Virus record (IMG/VR): IMGVR_UViG_3300036827_000193
Location: 1-64,000 of that record
Source: a virus
DNA length: 64,000 bases
Reading direction: 5' to 3' (one strand)
Notes under the pieces: model-generated
What the model was told of the DNA's origin: nothing
Database searches by the model: none
Seen by the model: the letters and a program-made list of their open reading frames with translations, nothing else
Part shown: positions 26,001-34,121 of the stretch, in pieces
Position numbering within the stretch: position 1 is the stretch's first letter
Layout of the letters: every line of letters begins with the position of its first letter
Position numbers and translations under genes: made by a program

Positions 26001-29000
26001 GGCCTCGCCGCTGCGCGGTCGGTTTTCCGTGCCGCGCATGTTCGGACCCTTGCGCAGTGCGTCGATGGCCGCCTGCAGGTCGTCCCGGTTCTCTTGCAGA
26101 TATTCTCGCGCAGCCTGCGGTGTTTCAAAGCCGGCCTTCAGCCTTATGACCGTGCTGCGTACCTTAAAACCGAGGAATGCGCCCTTGGTCTCTCGATCGC
26201 GATAAATGCCGACATCGGTATATTTGGACCGCTCCCCGGCCCCCTCGGTGGGCTTTTCTGCCAGGTCGTGAGCGATGATCTTTTTCGCCAGCGCAACCGC
26301 GTCCTCTGGATTGTCGCGATAGGTATACGGGTTGGCGGGGTCGTTACTAAATGGATCGCGCGCGCTGCGACGGTCTGGTGATTCCAAAAACCAGAACGAC
26401 TTGGATGGCGAATATCGCTGTCCGTTGAGTATCGAATAGTGACCGGAGTTGACCCGGTAACGCGCGGCCCTTGGCAGATCGGCCGGCGCAATGTCCTCGA
26501 TCGCTTTCGCCGTCAGCGGCAGAGTTTGCAGTGCGTAGTTTCCACGCGCTGCCTGCTCAAGCTTGGCGACATCGATCTCGCCGTCCAGGAGCTGGCGAGC
26601 GAAGGTGCGCAGCGTCTCCACCTGTTCAGCCCACCGTTTCGCCTTCCCGGCGACCCGCGGCCGGTTCGGGATCATGTCGCGCATGATGGCGATGTGCGAA
26701 AGCACGCGCGCGTCGACACCGGCGGCGGCCAGCTTTTCGTAGTCTGGCTGCGGAAACGATTTTGACAGCGGCACCGCTGCGACATCGAACTTCTCGCGCA
26801 GCGAATCGCGAAAGCCCGCAAATGTTTCCTTGCGTGCGCCGCCGATCTTCTCGCCGAAATCCTCGACCTTGGCGACCTTCTCAGGGGCCGATGTTCTTGT
26901 TTCCGATTTGGCGCCGGGCGCGGAATCAGAAGGCCCGGCTGCCCGGGCCTGTGCTGCTTCCGTGTCTGCTGGTTTGTCCGCGGGCTCGGGCGGTTGCGAT
27001 GTCAAAACGGGTGGCAGCGCCTTGGCGGGCTTTCGCGCCAGGTCGACAAGATCGGTTTGTTTGCTCTCATCGCCGAACAGCCCTTCATCCGCCGGCTTCT
27101 GTACTGCCTTCGGCTTCAGGCTTCGGTCGGCGGCTCGCTGGGCGCGCTCGGCGTCTGAGATTTGCTCGGCACCAGGGAGGACGTGCTGCTGTCCTGCGGC
27201 TGTTCGCTCTGTGACAGGTTGAGTTCGTTCACCTGATCGCTTTCCGCCTTGGGCGCGTACTTCTCCGCGTCCCGGTCCTGCGCTCGCGCCAGCGCCAGAT
27301 GCAACCCCGCCAGCTTGTGCGCGCTGTGCCGCTTCTTCAACGGCAGGTTCGGTGCGCTCTGGCGCAGGCTTTTCGCCATGCCTCGGTGGGTGTCGCTCGT
27401 CAAGCGCATTGAACACTTCCTCTCCGGCAAGGATACCCTCGACTTTGTCCCGGTGCAATTCATCCGCGATCATGTCCTCATCGCGGGCATATTGCATGAT
27501 GACCGATTCGAGGGCGTCCAGCGGGTCCTCGCCGCGGTCGAGCATCCGCTCCATAGCGTCAAACCGCAGCGCCTCTGGCACACTATCGAGTGGGATTTTC
27601 TGTTCTTTCAGCGCGGCATCGAAGATCGGGCGCTGGGTTTCGATCTCTTGCTTGCGCCGTGCGTTGTCCTGCCGGACGCTGGTGCCTTGGGCGCGAAGTT
27701 TTTCTTCCGTGGTCTTGTAGGTCGGCCAAGGCGACCCGCGTCCCTCGTCGCGCATCCTTTGTGCGCGGGCGCGATAGGCCTCCTGATTCGCGATCATGCC
27801 GCCAAATGGCTTGCCGCCGCTTACGGCATCTTTGGCAGCCCGGGCAGGCTTGTGTTCAACAGCGGCTTCGGCGCCGCCGCCAGTCCGCCCGTCATCGGCT
27901 TCGGCAGTGCGTTCCCCGCCGGCGGTGTCACCCCCAGCGCCGGCCCCTGTCGCGGGATGACCGGTTGCGGCGGCTTGAGGCTCGCGCCCGGTGCCTTCAC
28001 CGCGAGCGGGCTCTTGGGGCCGAGCAGGTTCTTCAGGCCGTGCAGCTTCAACGCCGCCTTGATCGACAGCTTGCGCGCCCGCGGCAGTCGCCCGATCAGT
28101 TGTGGCGCCTGATGCCGCAGCGCCCAGCCCGCGTTCAGACCCGTCGCGGGCTTCCAGTAGCTCGGTTGTTGCTTCATCGCCGATGTCCTTCGCGATCTCG
28201 TCGCGGCTCATGTGACCGTCTTCGACCAGCGAGCGCACCACGGCCGTGGTGAAGGCATCATCCGGTGGCGCGCCTTCGTTGGCGTGGATCTCGGCGGCGC
28301 GAACTATATCGGCTGGCCGTACGGTGTCCGGGTCGACGCCGGCGGCGCGCAGCGTGTCCTCGATGGCCTGGTGGTGCTCGGGGCCCGCTTCGGGGGCGGC
28401 TCCAGCCCGTTCGCCGGAAATTGGAGTAGTCTTGGCGGTGGGTTCCGGCTCCGCCCTTACATTATTAGTAGGCGAGCCATGCGCGGTTCCCGCTTCGGTC
28501 CCGGCCGCTTGCATGGCGGGTGCGGTTTCCGGCGGGGTTTCCGGCGGGTTTTCCGCCGCCATCGCCTCGGAGGCCGCAGCCTTGGTGTTGCCGGTCTTGA
28601 GCCAGTCCTTGAACTCGCCGACCGGCATCGCCCGCATGCCGCCGATGTGCTGGGGCTTCTTCGAGCTGGTGCCGAGATAGGCCTGGATGGCTTCGGAGGG
28701 GCCATCGAACCCGATCATCGCCTTGTGCTGGCGGAACGCGCCGGTCGCCTCGTCCTTCTCGTCGAGCACATAGACGGTCGGACGCTGCGGGTTTGGTCCC
28801 ATGAAGACGTCGACGTGCATGCCGTCGGCGCCTTCGGTGCCTTTTACATAGCCATAAGGTACCGAGTGGGTGGTCTGCCACGCCTCACCGGTTTCCGGAT
28901 TGGTACCGCGGCGCACGCCGCCGGCCGGCGCCTCGATCGTGATGTCGAGACCGTTCCAGCGCATGTGGCCGCGTTGGACATTGTTGGCTTCACCTTGCTC

Positions 29001-30926
29001 CGGTGAGTGATCCTGGTCGGCGACGGATGCGGCGCGCGCGACGTCATCGGCGGTCTTGACCTCGACCGGCGCCTCGCGCGTGCCTTCCTGCGGCGCTTCG
29101 GCGCCGGCATGCACGCCGTTCTTCAACGCCTCATCGACCGCGTCGGCCTTCTCATCCGGCTTCATGCCGGCGACGTCGTCCTTGGAGTAGCCGTAGCGGC
29201 GCAGCACCTCGTCATCGTCGGCGCGCTGTGAGCCGTAGCCGAACTTGGTGTTGACGTAATCCTTGAGGTCGTCGTCGTTCCACGAGCGGATCGTGTCGCG
29301 ATCGAATTCCTTGTAGTAGGCCGCGGCCTCCTCGAGCTTGAAGCGCGCGCGCGCGCCCATCTTGGTCTCGAACGGTTGCGGTTTTTCGCCCGGCTGCTGT
29401 TGCTGCGCGCCGGATCCCGGCGCTGATCCCGAACCGCCGCCGGTTTGCTGCTGTTGGTCACCGCCCGCCTGATGGTCCCACTCCCCATTCATCGGGTTGT
29501 AGTACCAGCGCCCCCCGGCGGCATCGTCGCGATACCACGTGCCATTGAAGCCGCGGCCGCTGGTGCCCCATTGGTAATCGGGATCGTAGGGATCATCGCG
29601 GCGTGGCGACCCGGTCGGGCGCGCGCCCGCGCCGGCAGCACCGGCGCCGCCGGGCGATTCACCCGGGCGAGGACCGCCGCCCGAACCCGCTGCCGCGCCA
29701 GGCGCTTCGCTTCCCGGCAGTGCGCCCGACACCGCGGCTGCCGGCTGATCCGCTGTGGCGGCCGGCTCGGCGGCATTGCGATTGCCGAATGTCGAAAGCC
29801 CGTGCGTGCCGCCACCGACCGCGAGACCGGTGATGTAGCTCGCCAGCATGCGCTTGAAGTCGGGCGTGTAGGCCGCGTTCTTGTCGTAGTAGGCCGCGGC
29901 GATCTTCTGGTTGAGGTAGTCCTGCGCCTCGCCGATGCCGGTAAAGACGACACCGTCACGCAGCGCGTGTTCGAGGGTTGCCGCTGCCCAGCCGGCGAGG
30001 CCAGGTGCAACCTGCTTGACCGGCGCGAGCACGGAGCCGAGCGGGATCATGCCGAGGCCGCCGCCGACAAGCCCGGAGAGCCCGGCCGCCTTCGCGGCAT
30101 CGTCGTCGCTCGCGCCCTTTTGCTTGGCGGCGTCGAAAGTTTCCCCCGCAGACGACAGCCCCATGCCGAGTCCGCCCATGGCGAGACCGGTGAGCGGGCC
30201 GGCTGCGAGACCGCCAGCGACGTACGGCGCTATGCCGCCGATGCCACCCGCCACCTTGCTGGTGAGCGTTTCCTTCTCGGCTGGCGACAGCGGCGCGGCT
30301 GCCTCGCCGAATTGCTTGACCGATCGTCCGGCCCGGTAGAGCGCGTTGTCCTCGATCGGCGTGGCGCCGACGGTTGCGGTGCCGGTGATGTCGCCGCTGT
30401 TGGGGTCGACGGTGTCCTGAATATCGGACGGAGCGGTGTTGCCCGATGCTCCGGTGACGGCACGGCCAAGCCGGTCAAGGCCGACGGCTGCGCCCTGCAT
30501 GATATCGCCGGTCTGCCCGGTGATGCCCTGCACCGCCGATTTTGCCGCGACGCCAGGCAACGACGACCACGGCACATCCTCGGGCTTTGCAGCTTTCGCC
30601 GACTGGCCGCCGACCGTCGCGGTGCCGGTGATCGGCGGCTCGTCGCTTGGTGCTTCGCCGTACTGCGAGAAGTCGATGGCCGGCGCCTTGTCGACTTCAT
30701 CCTGCGTCTTGCCGAACGCGCCGAAATCGGGCTGCGCCTTCTGCGCATCCTGGTGCTGCTGCAGTTGCTGCTGCTGGCGCTTATCGAGTGTCTTGCGGAT
30801 GAGGCGGTTGAGCACCGCCTGCGGGTCGACGGCATTGTTCTGGACAAGCTCGGGCGCGCGCTCGGTGATGAGATCGTTGACGATGCCTTGCGGGTCGACC
30901 GCCCCAAGCGCGTCGGCGAGGCTCAT
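20088..30926 (-). CDS. Giant polyvalent virion protein (3612 aa)
   Basis: This single frame of 10.8 kb is typical of phage large polyvalent proteins that travel in the capsid and are injected. Visible parts in order: a Gln-rich N-terminus; Gly/Ala hydrophobic stretches near residues 230-300; a pyrophosphatase-like module about 649-777 (GYVKGTEGADGMHVDVFMGP); long charged linkers; a zincin-like helix HEWLHALDNYF near 1742; a JAMM/MPN metalloprotease-like motif HHNHPRDGTLSGPD near 2542; and an LPD38-like C-terminal third with helices and hydrophobic segments. Its ATG overlaps the stop of the upstream gene (TAATG). Exact enzymatic roles are inferred from motifs only. Confidence 0.8.
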   Translation of the reverse strand: MSLADALGAVDPQGIVNDLITERAPELVQNNAVDPQAVLNRLIRKTLDKRQQQQLQQHQDAQKAQPDFGAFGKTQDEVDKAPAIDFSQYGEAPSDEPPITGTATVGGQSAKAAKPEDVPWSSLPGVAAKSAVQGITGQTGDIMQGAAVGLDRLGRAVTGASGNTAPSDIQDTVDPNSGDITGTATVGATPIEDNALYRAGRSVKQFGEAAAPLSPAEKETLTSKVAGGIGGIAPYVAGGLAAGPLTGLAMGGLGMGLSSAGETFDAAKQKGASDDDAAKAAGLSGLVGGGLGMIPLGSVLAPVKQVAPGLAGWAAATLEHALRDGVVFTGIGEAQDYLNQKIAAAYYDKNAAYTPDFKRMLASYITGLAVGGGTHGLSTFGNRNAAEPAATADQPAAAVSGALPGSEAPGAAAGSGGGPRPGESPGGAGAAGAGARPTGSPRRDDPYDPDYQWGTSGRGFNGTWYRDDAAGGRWYYNPMNGEWDHQAGGDQQQQTGGGSGSAPGSGAQQQQPGEKPQPFETKMGARARFKLEEAAAYYKEFDRDTIRSWNDDDLKDYVNTKFGYGSQRADDDEVLRRYGYSKDDVAGMKPDEKADAVDEALKNGVHAGAEAPQEGTREAPVEVKTADDVARAASVADQDHSPEQGEANNVQRGHMRWNGLDITIEAPAGGVRRGTNPETGEAWQTTHSVPYGYVKGTEGADGMHVDVFMGPNPQRPTVYVLDEKDEATGAFRQHKAMIGFDGPSEAIQAYLGTSSKKPQHIGGMRAMPVGEFKDWLKTGNTKAAASEAMAAENPPETPPETAPAMQAAGTEAGTAHGSPTNNVRAEPEPTAKTTPISGERAGAAPEAGPEHHQAIEDTLRAAGVDPDTVRPADIVRAAEIHANEGAPPDDAFTTAVVRSLVEDGHMSRDEIAKDIGDEATTELLEARDGSERGLGAAASGATTDRATAAGAQAVDQGGVEAARPEEPARPQEPARGEGTGREPQAAATGHPATGAGAGGDTAGGERTAEADDGRTGGGAEAAVEHKPARAAKDAVSGGKPFGGMIANQEAYRARAQRMRDEGRGSPWPTYKTTEEKLRAQGTSVRQDNARRKQEIETQRPIFDAALKEQKIPLDSVPEALRFDAMERMLDRGEDPLDALESVIMQYARDEDMIADELHRDKVEGILAGEEVFNALDERHPPRHGEKPAPERTEPAVEEAAQRAQAGGVASGAGASAGPGRGEVRAQGGKRSGERTQPVTERTAAGQQHVLPGAEQISDAERAQRAADRSLKPKAVQKPADEGLFGDESKQTDLVDLARKPAKALPPVLTSQPPEPADKPADTEAAQARAAGPSDSAPGAKSETRTSAPEKVAKVEDFGEKIGGARKETFAGFRDSLREKFDVAAVPLSKSFPQPDYEKLAAAGVDARVLSHIAIMRDMIPNRPRVAGKAKRWAEQVETLRTFARQLLDGEIDVAKLEQAARGNYALQTLPLTAKAIEDIAPADLPRAARYRVNSGHYSILNGQRYSPSKSFWFLESPDRRSARDPFSNDPANPYTYRDNPEDAVALAKKIIAHDLAEKPTEGAGERSKYTDVGIYRDRETKGAFLGFKVRSTVIRLKAGFETPQAAREYLQENRDDLQAAIDALRKGPNMRGTENRPRSGEALREGDVTPEMFSGAFGFRGVQFGNYVEGQRRQADLNRAFDALMDLADVVGVPPQALSLNGELGLAFGARGHGGRDAASAHYEPGQVVINLTKGGGPGSLAHEWLHALDNYFARQDQASGYISERRRDGGPVRHEVYQAWKNVEASLQKGGFADRAAKFDKVRAKPYWNTTIEKAARSFERYIVDRLADKGAANDYLANIDTAGGAYPTADEMRDQGIRAAYDHLFETIEARPAGHGFALAESEDAFGHAPAFYSAVERAVAAVKQDKAAPNHWLGTIRNAPGVKPEEIEWLGLEHWLREHKGAVTKAEVHDYVRAHQVEVREVEKSDAQPPSDIEDWTQGEPVENDEGGTTTQLTLPGRSTGTGIDVYHDKNGELTGYAAFVRGTMLGDHESFEGAVADLAREIGGDIGGTQYRQYTLPGGENYRELLLTLPEKLPGEEASRNAQVDAWHDFEMEMRRKYGTTGTDDTLAAMSPAERERYAQFDREYRPPSANQDFRSPHFDEPNVLAHIRFNDRTIDGKKTLFIEEVQSDWHQAGKKKGYKQPPQKLFTDSDFKFVRTDGDHGKHWFALPDGSERPGWGDTVDVARAEAVDNYQRSAKIHGDYEQGTRVPDAPFKTTWPELSLKRIIRYAAEHGYDKIAWTPGDVQADRYDLSKQIDDLHYIKGADGHYTIDARLKGRSDNTRIAEGVPEKDLPDHVGKDVAARIAAGEGKPSGFYGTDKGRRTLSGLDLKVGGEGMRGFYDDILPKTANKLVKKYGGKVGQGKLPTVPADFQNDLSRGLVLEQDKSKYPGHTVHTLDIAPALRQAATGQGFALFQPGETKPAKVTAHDLGPIAIPQHMLAGDWAQRHVLRQGIATGLEHLVAVDQNGKVVAHTRGGPGNTGQDLKLFAIASDPRNAIVIHHNHPRDGTLSGPDIGFLGLPGLHAVWAHGHGGHVARAELTPSARAALRRFDPVTAAKYLYAAHEAVQNKLYDIINTALLSGRIDRDTANALLPHAVAVALHRAGIIDYRSNSTFGDDIEKLGLGAYIELAAHAARGTVHGPDELPDDRSAGSLRHAGDLGASFARTAEVAAGHVAAPGHDRVGGADDRAQAARAAHGVGLGDAELAGTELAGTGLAEEGRHYTLGAMGDPIRTIKVFKDFWTSAFQPELVSDRALEADPLFARYKARQAQEKDAVVRQSESQWNYWNKRGDAERIRFLDDVESNNTPADATQADMARRYRRILDANWAEEQRYGSRAAFVDDYFPHIWEQPDEWRAFSETRSAQVGPTWFQKKRTYDYISEGLAAGLKLRFTNPVDIVVHRLLSGVDMRQRMELLYQLKDMGLAWEGKQGGEQLVRRGWRAINAPDRQQWVIVPDVQKLWQNGVEAKGLWQAEHVGGSMFRGWMALKNAWVPIKLALSAFHPLHVLHIDQANSLARAWDDLAKGHDLPAALKAAAEGVGTIPTLGMIHYRKGAKARAAWAKRPSQQTPQDKAVVALMTDGGFVPQLSEQLKIAARRQLAVAWRKVLRGEAGASDWRKAVSAAMRRPIEVLQAPLFEKWIPALKAAAYLDQAASLLKRRPGLLADDTNRRIALRAIAKSIDNRYGEMSYGTLFWNRTTKDAAIGSFLSLGWNLGFVREFGGATLEAGTRTAGLLPPFKPSAGRAVTRDATNKIPFVLAYVGTAALIAGIMTNLFTGKQPEGIDYVFPRAGGENPDGSPRRYTTMFYLREVPMLLKHVQERGGNWLSGAGEMLWNKLMFEPFHELLTNRDYYGYNIWDENAPIYQQVWQGVKHFFGDQTNPMSVSGAKHAAELSGKPFPSAAEAIRHPEQYLDALKAKGVGMSVLGFGPAPAYVEKSPIQNRISYLYREHVAPTSRPEEQAQGTEEKMAVRSAILIAKRDHDSKALQDAYQRGKALGLKPGYMQNVGVVPTDIYLFSRLPNEDQKAILLQASKDERNRYWPKAHQTVKNEVNRQVHLPAIPAGALPAGAM
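22646..22690 (-). repeat. Three 15-bp tandem units in the giant gene
   Basis: The unit cggcaagttctgtgc occurs three times with small changes and encodes an AELAGTELAGTG-type linker after the JAMM-like region. It is in frame and likely marks a flexible, slippage-prone linker. Confidence 0.75.
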
Positions 30927-32188
30927 TAGGTTCCGGTCATCGCGAGATAGTCGTCATTGTTGGATGCGGTCGGCGCCGTCGTGGTGGCCGGCGCCGCACT
31001 CTGGCCGCCCGGTGGTTTGGTGCGCTGGCGCGCCACGCCATTCTGGTCCTTGAACCACGCGCCCATCGGCACCTGCGTATTGAAGTCGTCGAGCGTCATG
31101 CCCTTCGTTTCGAAGGGATTGTCGGCCGCGGTGCCCATGTCCTTGATCTTGTCGGCCTGCTTGGGATCAACGCCGGCGGATTTGTAGAGCCGGCCGCGGT
31201 AGGCCTCGACGTTCTTCGACAGCCGGTCGAGATCCTGCTGCTGCTGCTCGGGCGTCGCGCCATTGAGCGCCCAGCGCTTCTGCAGCACGATCTGCTGGCC
31301 CTTCTCATATTTCTGGGCTTCGTTCTCGACCGAGATCACCTTGCCGTAGGGTGTGTTCTGCCAGGCGCCCGAGCCGCCCTTGCCGGTCTGGCCAAGCTCC
31401 AGGCTTTTTGCGCGTGCTGCGAGATAGTTGCCTTGCGCGGCGCGGTAGGCCGACTTGTCGTCGGCGTCCTGCGCCGACAGCATGTCCTTGAATGCGCCCG
31501 ACGACTGCGTGAACAGGTCGTTCTTGGCCTGGCGCAACTGCGCCTGCTGCTTGCCCTCCTGATCGAGACCGCCTTCGAGGCCGCCGCCAAAGCCAGCGGC
31601 GAATGCCGTGCCGGCCGAGGCGCCCGGCGCCGTCTTGCCGACCGCGCTCATGCCCTTGCCGAGCGCGGCGAGCGAGTTCTGCCATGGATTGGTGTTGGTG
31701 AGCCCGAGTGCGCCGGCGAGGTTTCCGGTCGAGGTCGGCGGCGGCGCGCCCATCGCGGATGACGGCGGCGGCGCAACCGGCATCGTGTTCACGCCAAGCG
31801 TCGGCCTGGCGTTGGGGGGCAGCGCTGCACCACCGGACGTGATGGCGCCTGCTGGCGTCGGGCCTGACGCAAGGTCTGGCCGCGTTATGGCGCTGTCGGG
31901 AGTGGGGCCGGAGGCGAGGTCGGGCGTTGCCGACAATGGCCGCGGCTGTGGCAGGGGAATGTCAGGCAGCGCATTCGGCGGTGCCGGTGGCGGCCCAGGT
32001 GGCGGCCCAGATGGCGCCCCAGGCGGCGGCCCAGGTGGCGGAGCTGCTGCCGCGCCCGGCGCCGGCGCAACTGGCGGCGACATCGACGGTGGCGTCAGCG
32101 GTGTCGACGACAGCGCGCCGCTTGCACCGGGAATACCGAGCAGCGCGCGCATCGCGTCTGCATCGTCAAAAAGGTCTAAAAACCCCAA
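30926..32188 (-). CDS. Pro-rich internal virion protein (420 aa)
   Basis: The N-terminal third is extremely proline- and alanine-rich (PPPGPPPGAPSGPPPGPPP). The middle contains small-residue repeats (DLASGPTPDSAITRPDLASG). The C-terminal half is helical with a coiled-coil tendency (GATPEQQQQDLDRLSKNVEA). It lies between an internal virion protein gene and the giant polyvalent gene, with which it overlaps by one base. This context suggests a virion protein ejected with the DNA or a scaffold for the giant protein. No enzyme motif. Confidence 0.6.
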   Translation of the reverse strand: MGFLDLFDDADAMRALLGIPGASGALSSTPLTPPSMSPPVAPAPGAAAAPPPGPPPGAPSGPPPGPPPAPPNALPDIPLPQPRPLSATPDLASGPTPDSAITRPDLASGPTPAGAITSGGAALPPNARPTLGVNTMPVAPPPSSAMGAPPPTSTGNLAGALGLTNTNPWQNSLAALGKGMSAVGKTAPGASAGTAFAAGFGGGLEGGLDQEGKQQAQLRQAKNDLFTQSSGAFKDMLSAQDADDKSAYRAAQGNYLAARAKSLELGQTGKGGSGAWQNTPYGKVISVENEAQKYEKGQQIVLQKRWALNGATPEQQQQDLDRLSKNVEAYRGRLYKSAGVDPKQADKIKDMGTAADNPFETKGMTLDDFNTQVPMGAWFKDQNGVARQRTKPPGGQSAAPATTTAPTASNNDDYLAMTGT

Positions 32189-32203
32189 GGCCGCCTCCTG
32201 TTG

Positions 32204-33469
32204 TTAAGCGGCGATGCCGAGCTGGCGCGCGAGGCCGGATGTCTCGGGCTTGATCGCGGCGCGCTTGGCGAGCGCCGCGCGCAGCACTTCGTACGGCACG
32301 ACGGTGCCGGCCTCGTGCGGCACGAACAATTCCGGACCGCGCTCGCCGACGATGGCGGGCTTACCCGGCTCCGGCGTGCCGCCATCGGCGTACATCGGAT
32401 AGGAGTAACCATTGCCGTACGAACCTGCCCCGGTCGCCGGGCTCATCGTCAGCGGCGCGCCGGAGCCGGTCTGCTGCGACGAACTCAGCATGCCCGGGAT
32501 CGCCATCAGCGAAGTGCCGCCGGTCATCGGCGCGAGCGCTGCGGCACCGAGCGAGCCGACAATGCCCCAGCCGGAATTGTCGGGCGCAGAGGCGACCTGC
32601 GTGCCGTTGGTGGTGCCGTTGGTCGACGTCGTGGTCGGCGCCGCACCCTTGGCGGCGGTGAGATCGGCATTGACGAGCTGCGAGGTCTGGAACGGATACT
32701 GCTGCGCCAGCAGCCATTGATTGTAGGCCGCATTCAAGCCGGCCTGGCTCTGCGCAGTCTGCTGGCCGCCGAACGTATTGTTCAAGGTCGCGGCGCCGGT
32801 ATTGGCGGCAAGAATGGCGTTGGCGCCGGTGAGATTGCGATTGAGCGCGGTCTCGTTGAGGTTGGCGTTGGTGGTCGAGGCATTGAGGCTGTTTGCCACG
32901 TCCTGCGCACCAGCGCCGATTGCCGTGTTGAAGGCGGCGTTGTAGGCGTTGCCGACAAGACCCTGCCGCGCGATGTCCTGCTGGTTGGTCAAGTTACCCT
33001 TGCCGAGCGCCCAGCTTGTGTCGCCGAACGCACCGGCGCCGGTCGCGCCGGCATCGAAGCCCTTGTTCTGCGTCGCGAACTGCTGGTTCTGCGCCTCGAG
33101 CTGCGGCTGCAAGGCCTGCGAGACGTACTGGTTCATGTACGGCGACATCGCCGAGTAGATTGGATTTGCCGACACCGAGGAGGCCGGCGCCGTGGTGTAG
33201 TTGAGAAGCGCGCTCGGCACCGCGGAGAGCGCCGGCGAGGTGGCGCCGGCGACGTCGGTGGCAAGGCCAAACGAGGAATTCTGCTGCGGGCTGAAGCTTG
33301 CGACCTGCGGGCCGGAGTATGGCGTGAAGCCGTTCGCCTGCAGGCCAGAGGCGAAATTGACGTTGTTTTGCGCCGCCGTCGTCAGCCACGGCGCCGGCGT
33401 CGCGGTCGAGGTCGAGGCCGTGCTCGAATTGCTGTTGGTTGTCTTCTGGGTCTCGTTACCGAAGCACAT
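32204..33469 (-). CDS. Internal virion / ejection-type protein (421 aa)
   Basis: It starts with a Ser/Thr/Asn-rich stretch (TTNSNSSTASTSTATPAPWL). The large middle is Asn/Gln/Ala-rich and helical (LNETALNRNLTGANAILAAN). The C-terminus ends with the motif GEKGPELFVP-like VGERGPELFVPHEAGTVVP, which is frequent at the ends of phage internal virion and tape-measure-like proteins. It overlaps the GNAT gene end by 14 bases. Probable role: DNA-ejection or internal core protein of a short-tailed phage. Confidence 0.65.
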   Translation of the reverse strand: MCFGNETQKTTNSNSSTASTSTATPAPWLTTAAQNNVNFASGLQANGFTPYSGPQVASFSPQQNSSFGLATDVAGATSPALSAVPSALLNYTTAPASSVSANPIYSAMSPYMNQYVSQALQPQLEAQNQQFATQNKGFDAGATGAGAFGDTSWALGKGNLTNQQDIARQGLVGNAYNAAFNTAIGAGAQDVANSLNASTTNANLNETALNRNLTGANAILAANTGAATLNNTFGGQQTAQSQAGLNAAYNQWLLAQQYPFQTSQLVNADLTAAKGAAPTTTSTNGTTNGTQVASAPDNSGWGIVGSLGAAALAPMTGGTSLMAIPGMLSSSQQTGSGAPLTMSPATGAGSYGNGYSYPMYADGGTPEPGKPAIVGERGPELFVPHEAGTVVPYEVLRAALAKRAAIKPETSGLARQLGIAA

Positions 33470-33893
33470 GGGGCGCCTCCTCGCGCGGTTGCGCGCGAAC
33501 CTGTCGGTTGTTGCTCTTGTTGAAGATCGTCACCGAGCCGCGGGCCTCTGAAATGACGTGCAGCTCGAGGCCGGAGGCAACCGCGATTGCGGTCGCCTCG
33601 CGCAGCATCGGCTTCCAGGCCCGCGAGCCCGGCAGCGCGAACGCCCAGCGGTTGGCGAGAAAGGGAAGCTTCGCGTTCCACCAGAACGTCGGCCGGATCA
33701 GGCCGATGGTGCCGACGAGGCGCTCCTCGGAAATCGCCATGATCGCCACGCTCTCGCGCGCGACGCGCCAGATTTCCGTGGCGCTGTCCTTGTGGTCGAT
33801 CGGACCGGGCAATGTCGGCCCGGCGACGACACAGAGGAATTCGTGGATGGCAATGACGTCGGCGTCGGTTTCGGCGTAACGGATACTGATCAC
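33456..33893 (-). CDS. GNAT-family acetyltransferase-like protein (145 aa)
   Basis: The gene starts with GTG overlapping the TGA of the previous gene. The protein has the GNAT outline: an N-terminal strand-helix (ISIRYAETDADVIAIHEFLC), the central RESVAIMAISEERLVGTIGL strands, then AWKPMLREATAIAVASGLEL, which would follow the acetyl-CoA pyrophosphate loop. The Q/R-x-x-G-x-G/A loop is weak. GNAT-like proteins often occur in this position of podovirus tail clusters; the substrate is unknown. Confidence 0.6.
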   Translation of the reverse strand: MISIRYAETDADVIAIHEFLCVVAGPTLPGPIDHKDSATEIWRVARESVAIMAISEERLVGTIGLIRPTFWWNAKLPFLANRWAFALPGSRAWKPMLREATAIAVASGLELHVISEARGSVTIFNKSNNRQVRAQPREEAPHVLR

Positions 33894-34120
33894 GTGGTGC
33901 GATTGAGCCCGCCGCGTTGCAGGATCTGCAACAGCGTCGCGAGCACCGCGTTGGTGTTGGCAAGCGTCGGGGAGGCGACCAGGAGCTCAAGCGTCTGCGT
34001 CACCGCGGCATCGAACATGATGTTCTGCGCCATCTCGACGATGTCTGCCTCGTGGCTGGCGCGTTCGACTTCGCGCAGCGACGACACCGGGTCGTGCGGA
34101 TTGAGGGTGACAGGACGCAT
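33890..34120 (-). CDS. Small helical phage protein (76 aa)
   Basis: I chose the ATG at 34120 (MRPVTLNPHDPVSSLREVER), one base from the stop of the hub gene. It is nearly all helical (HEADIVEMAQNIMFDAAVTQ, NTNAVLATLLQILQRGG). It sits between the hub and GNAT genes and overlaps the latter. A structural or assembly role is likely; not recognised. Confidence 0.6.
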   Translation of the reverse strand: MRPVTLNPHDPVSSLREVERASHEADIVEMAQNIMFDAAVTQTLELLVASPTLANTNAVLATLLQILQRGGLNRTT

Positions 34121-34121
34121 G

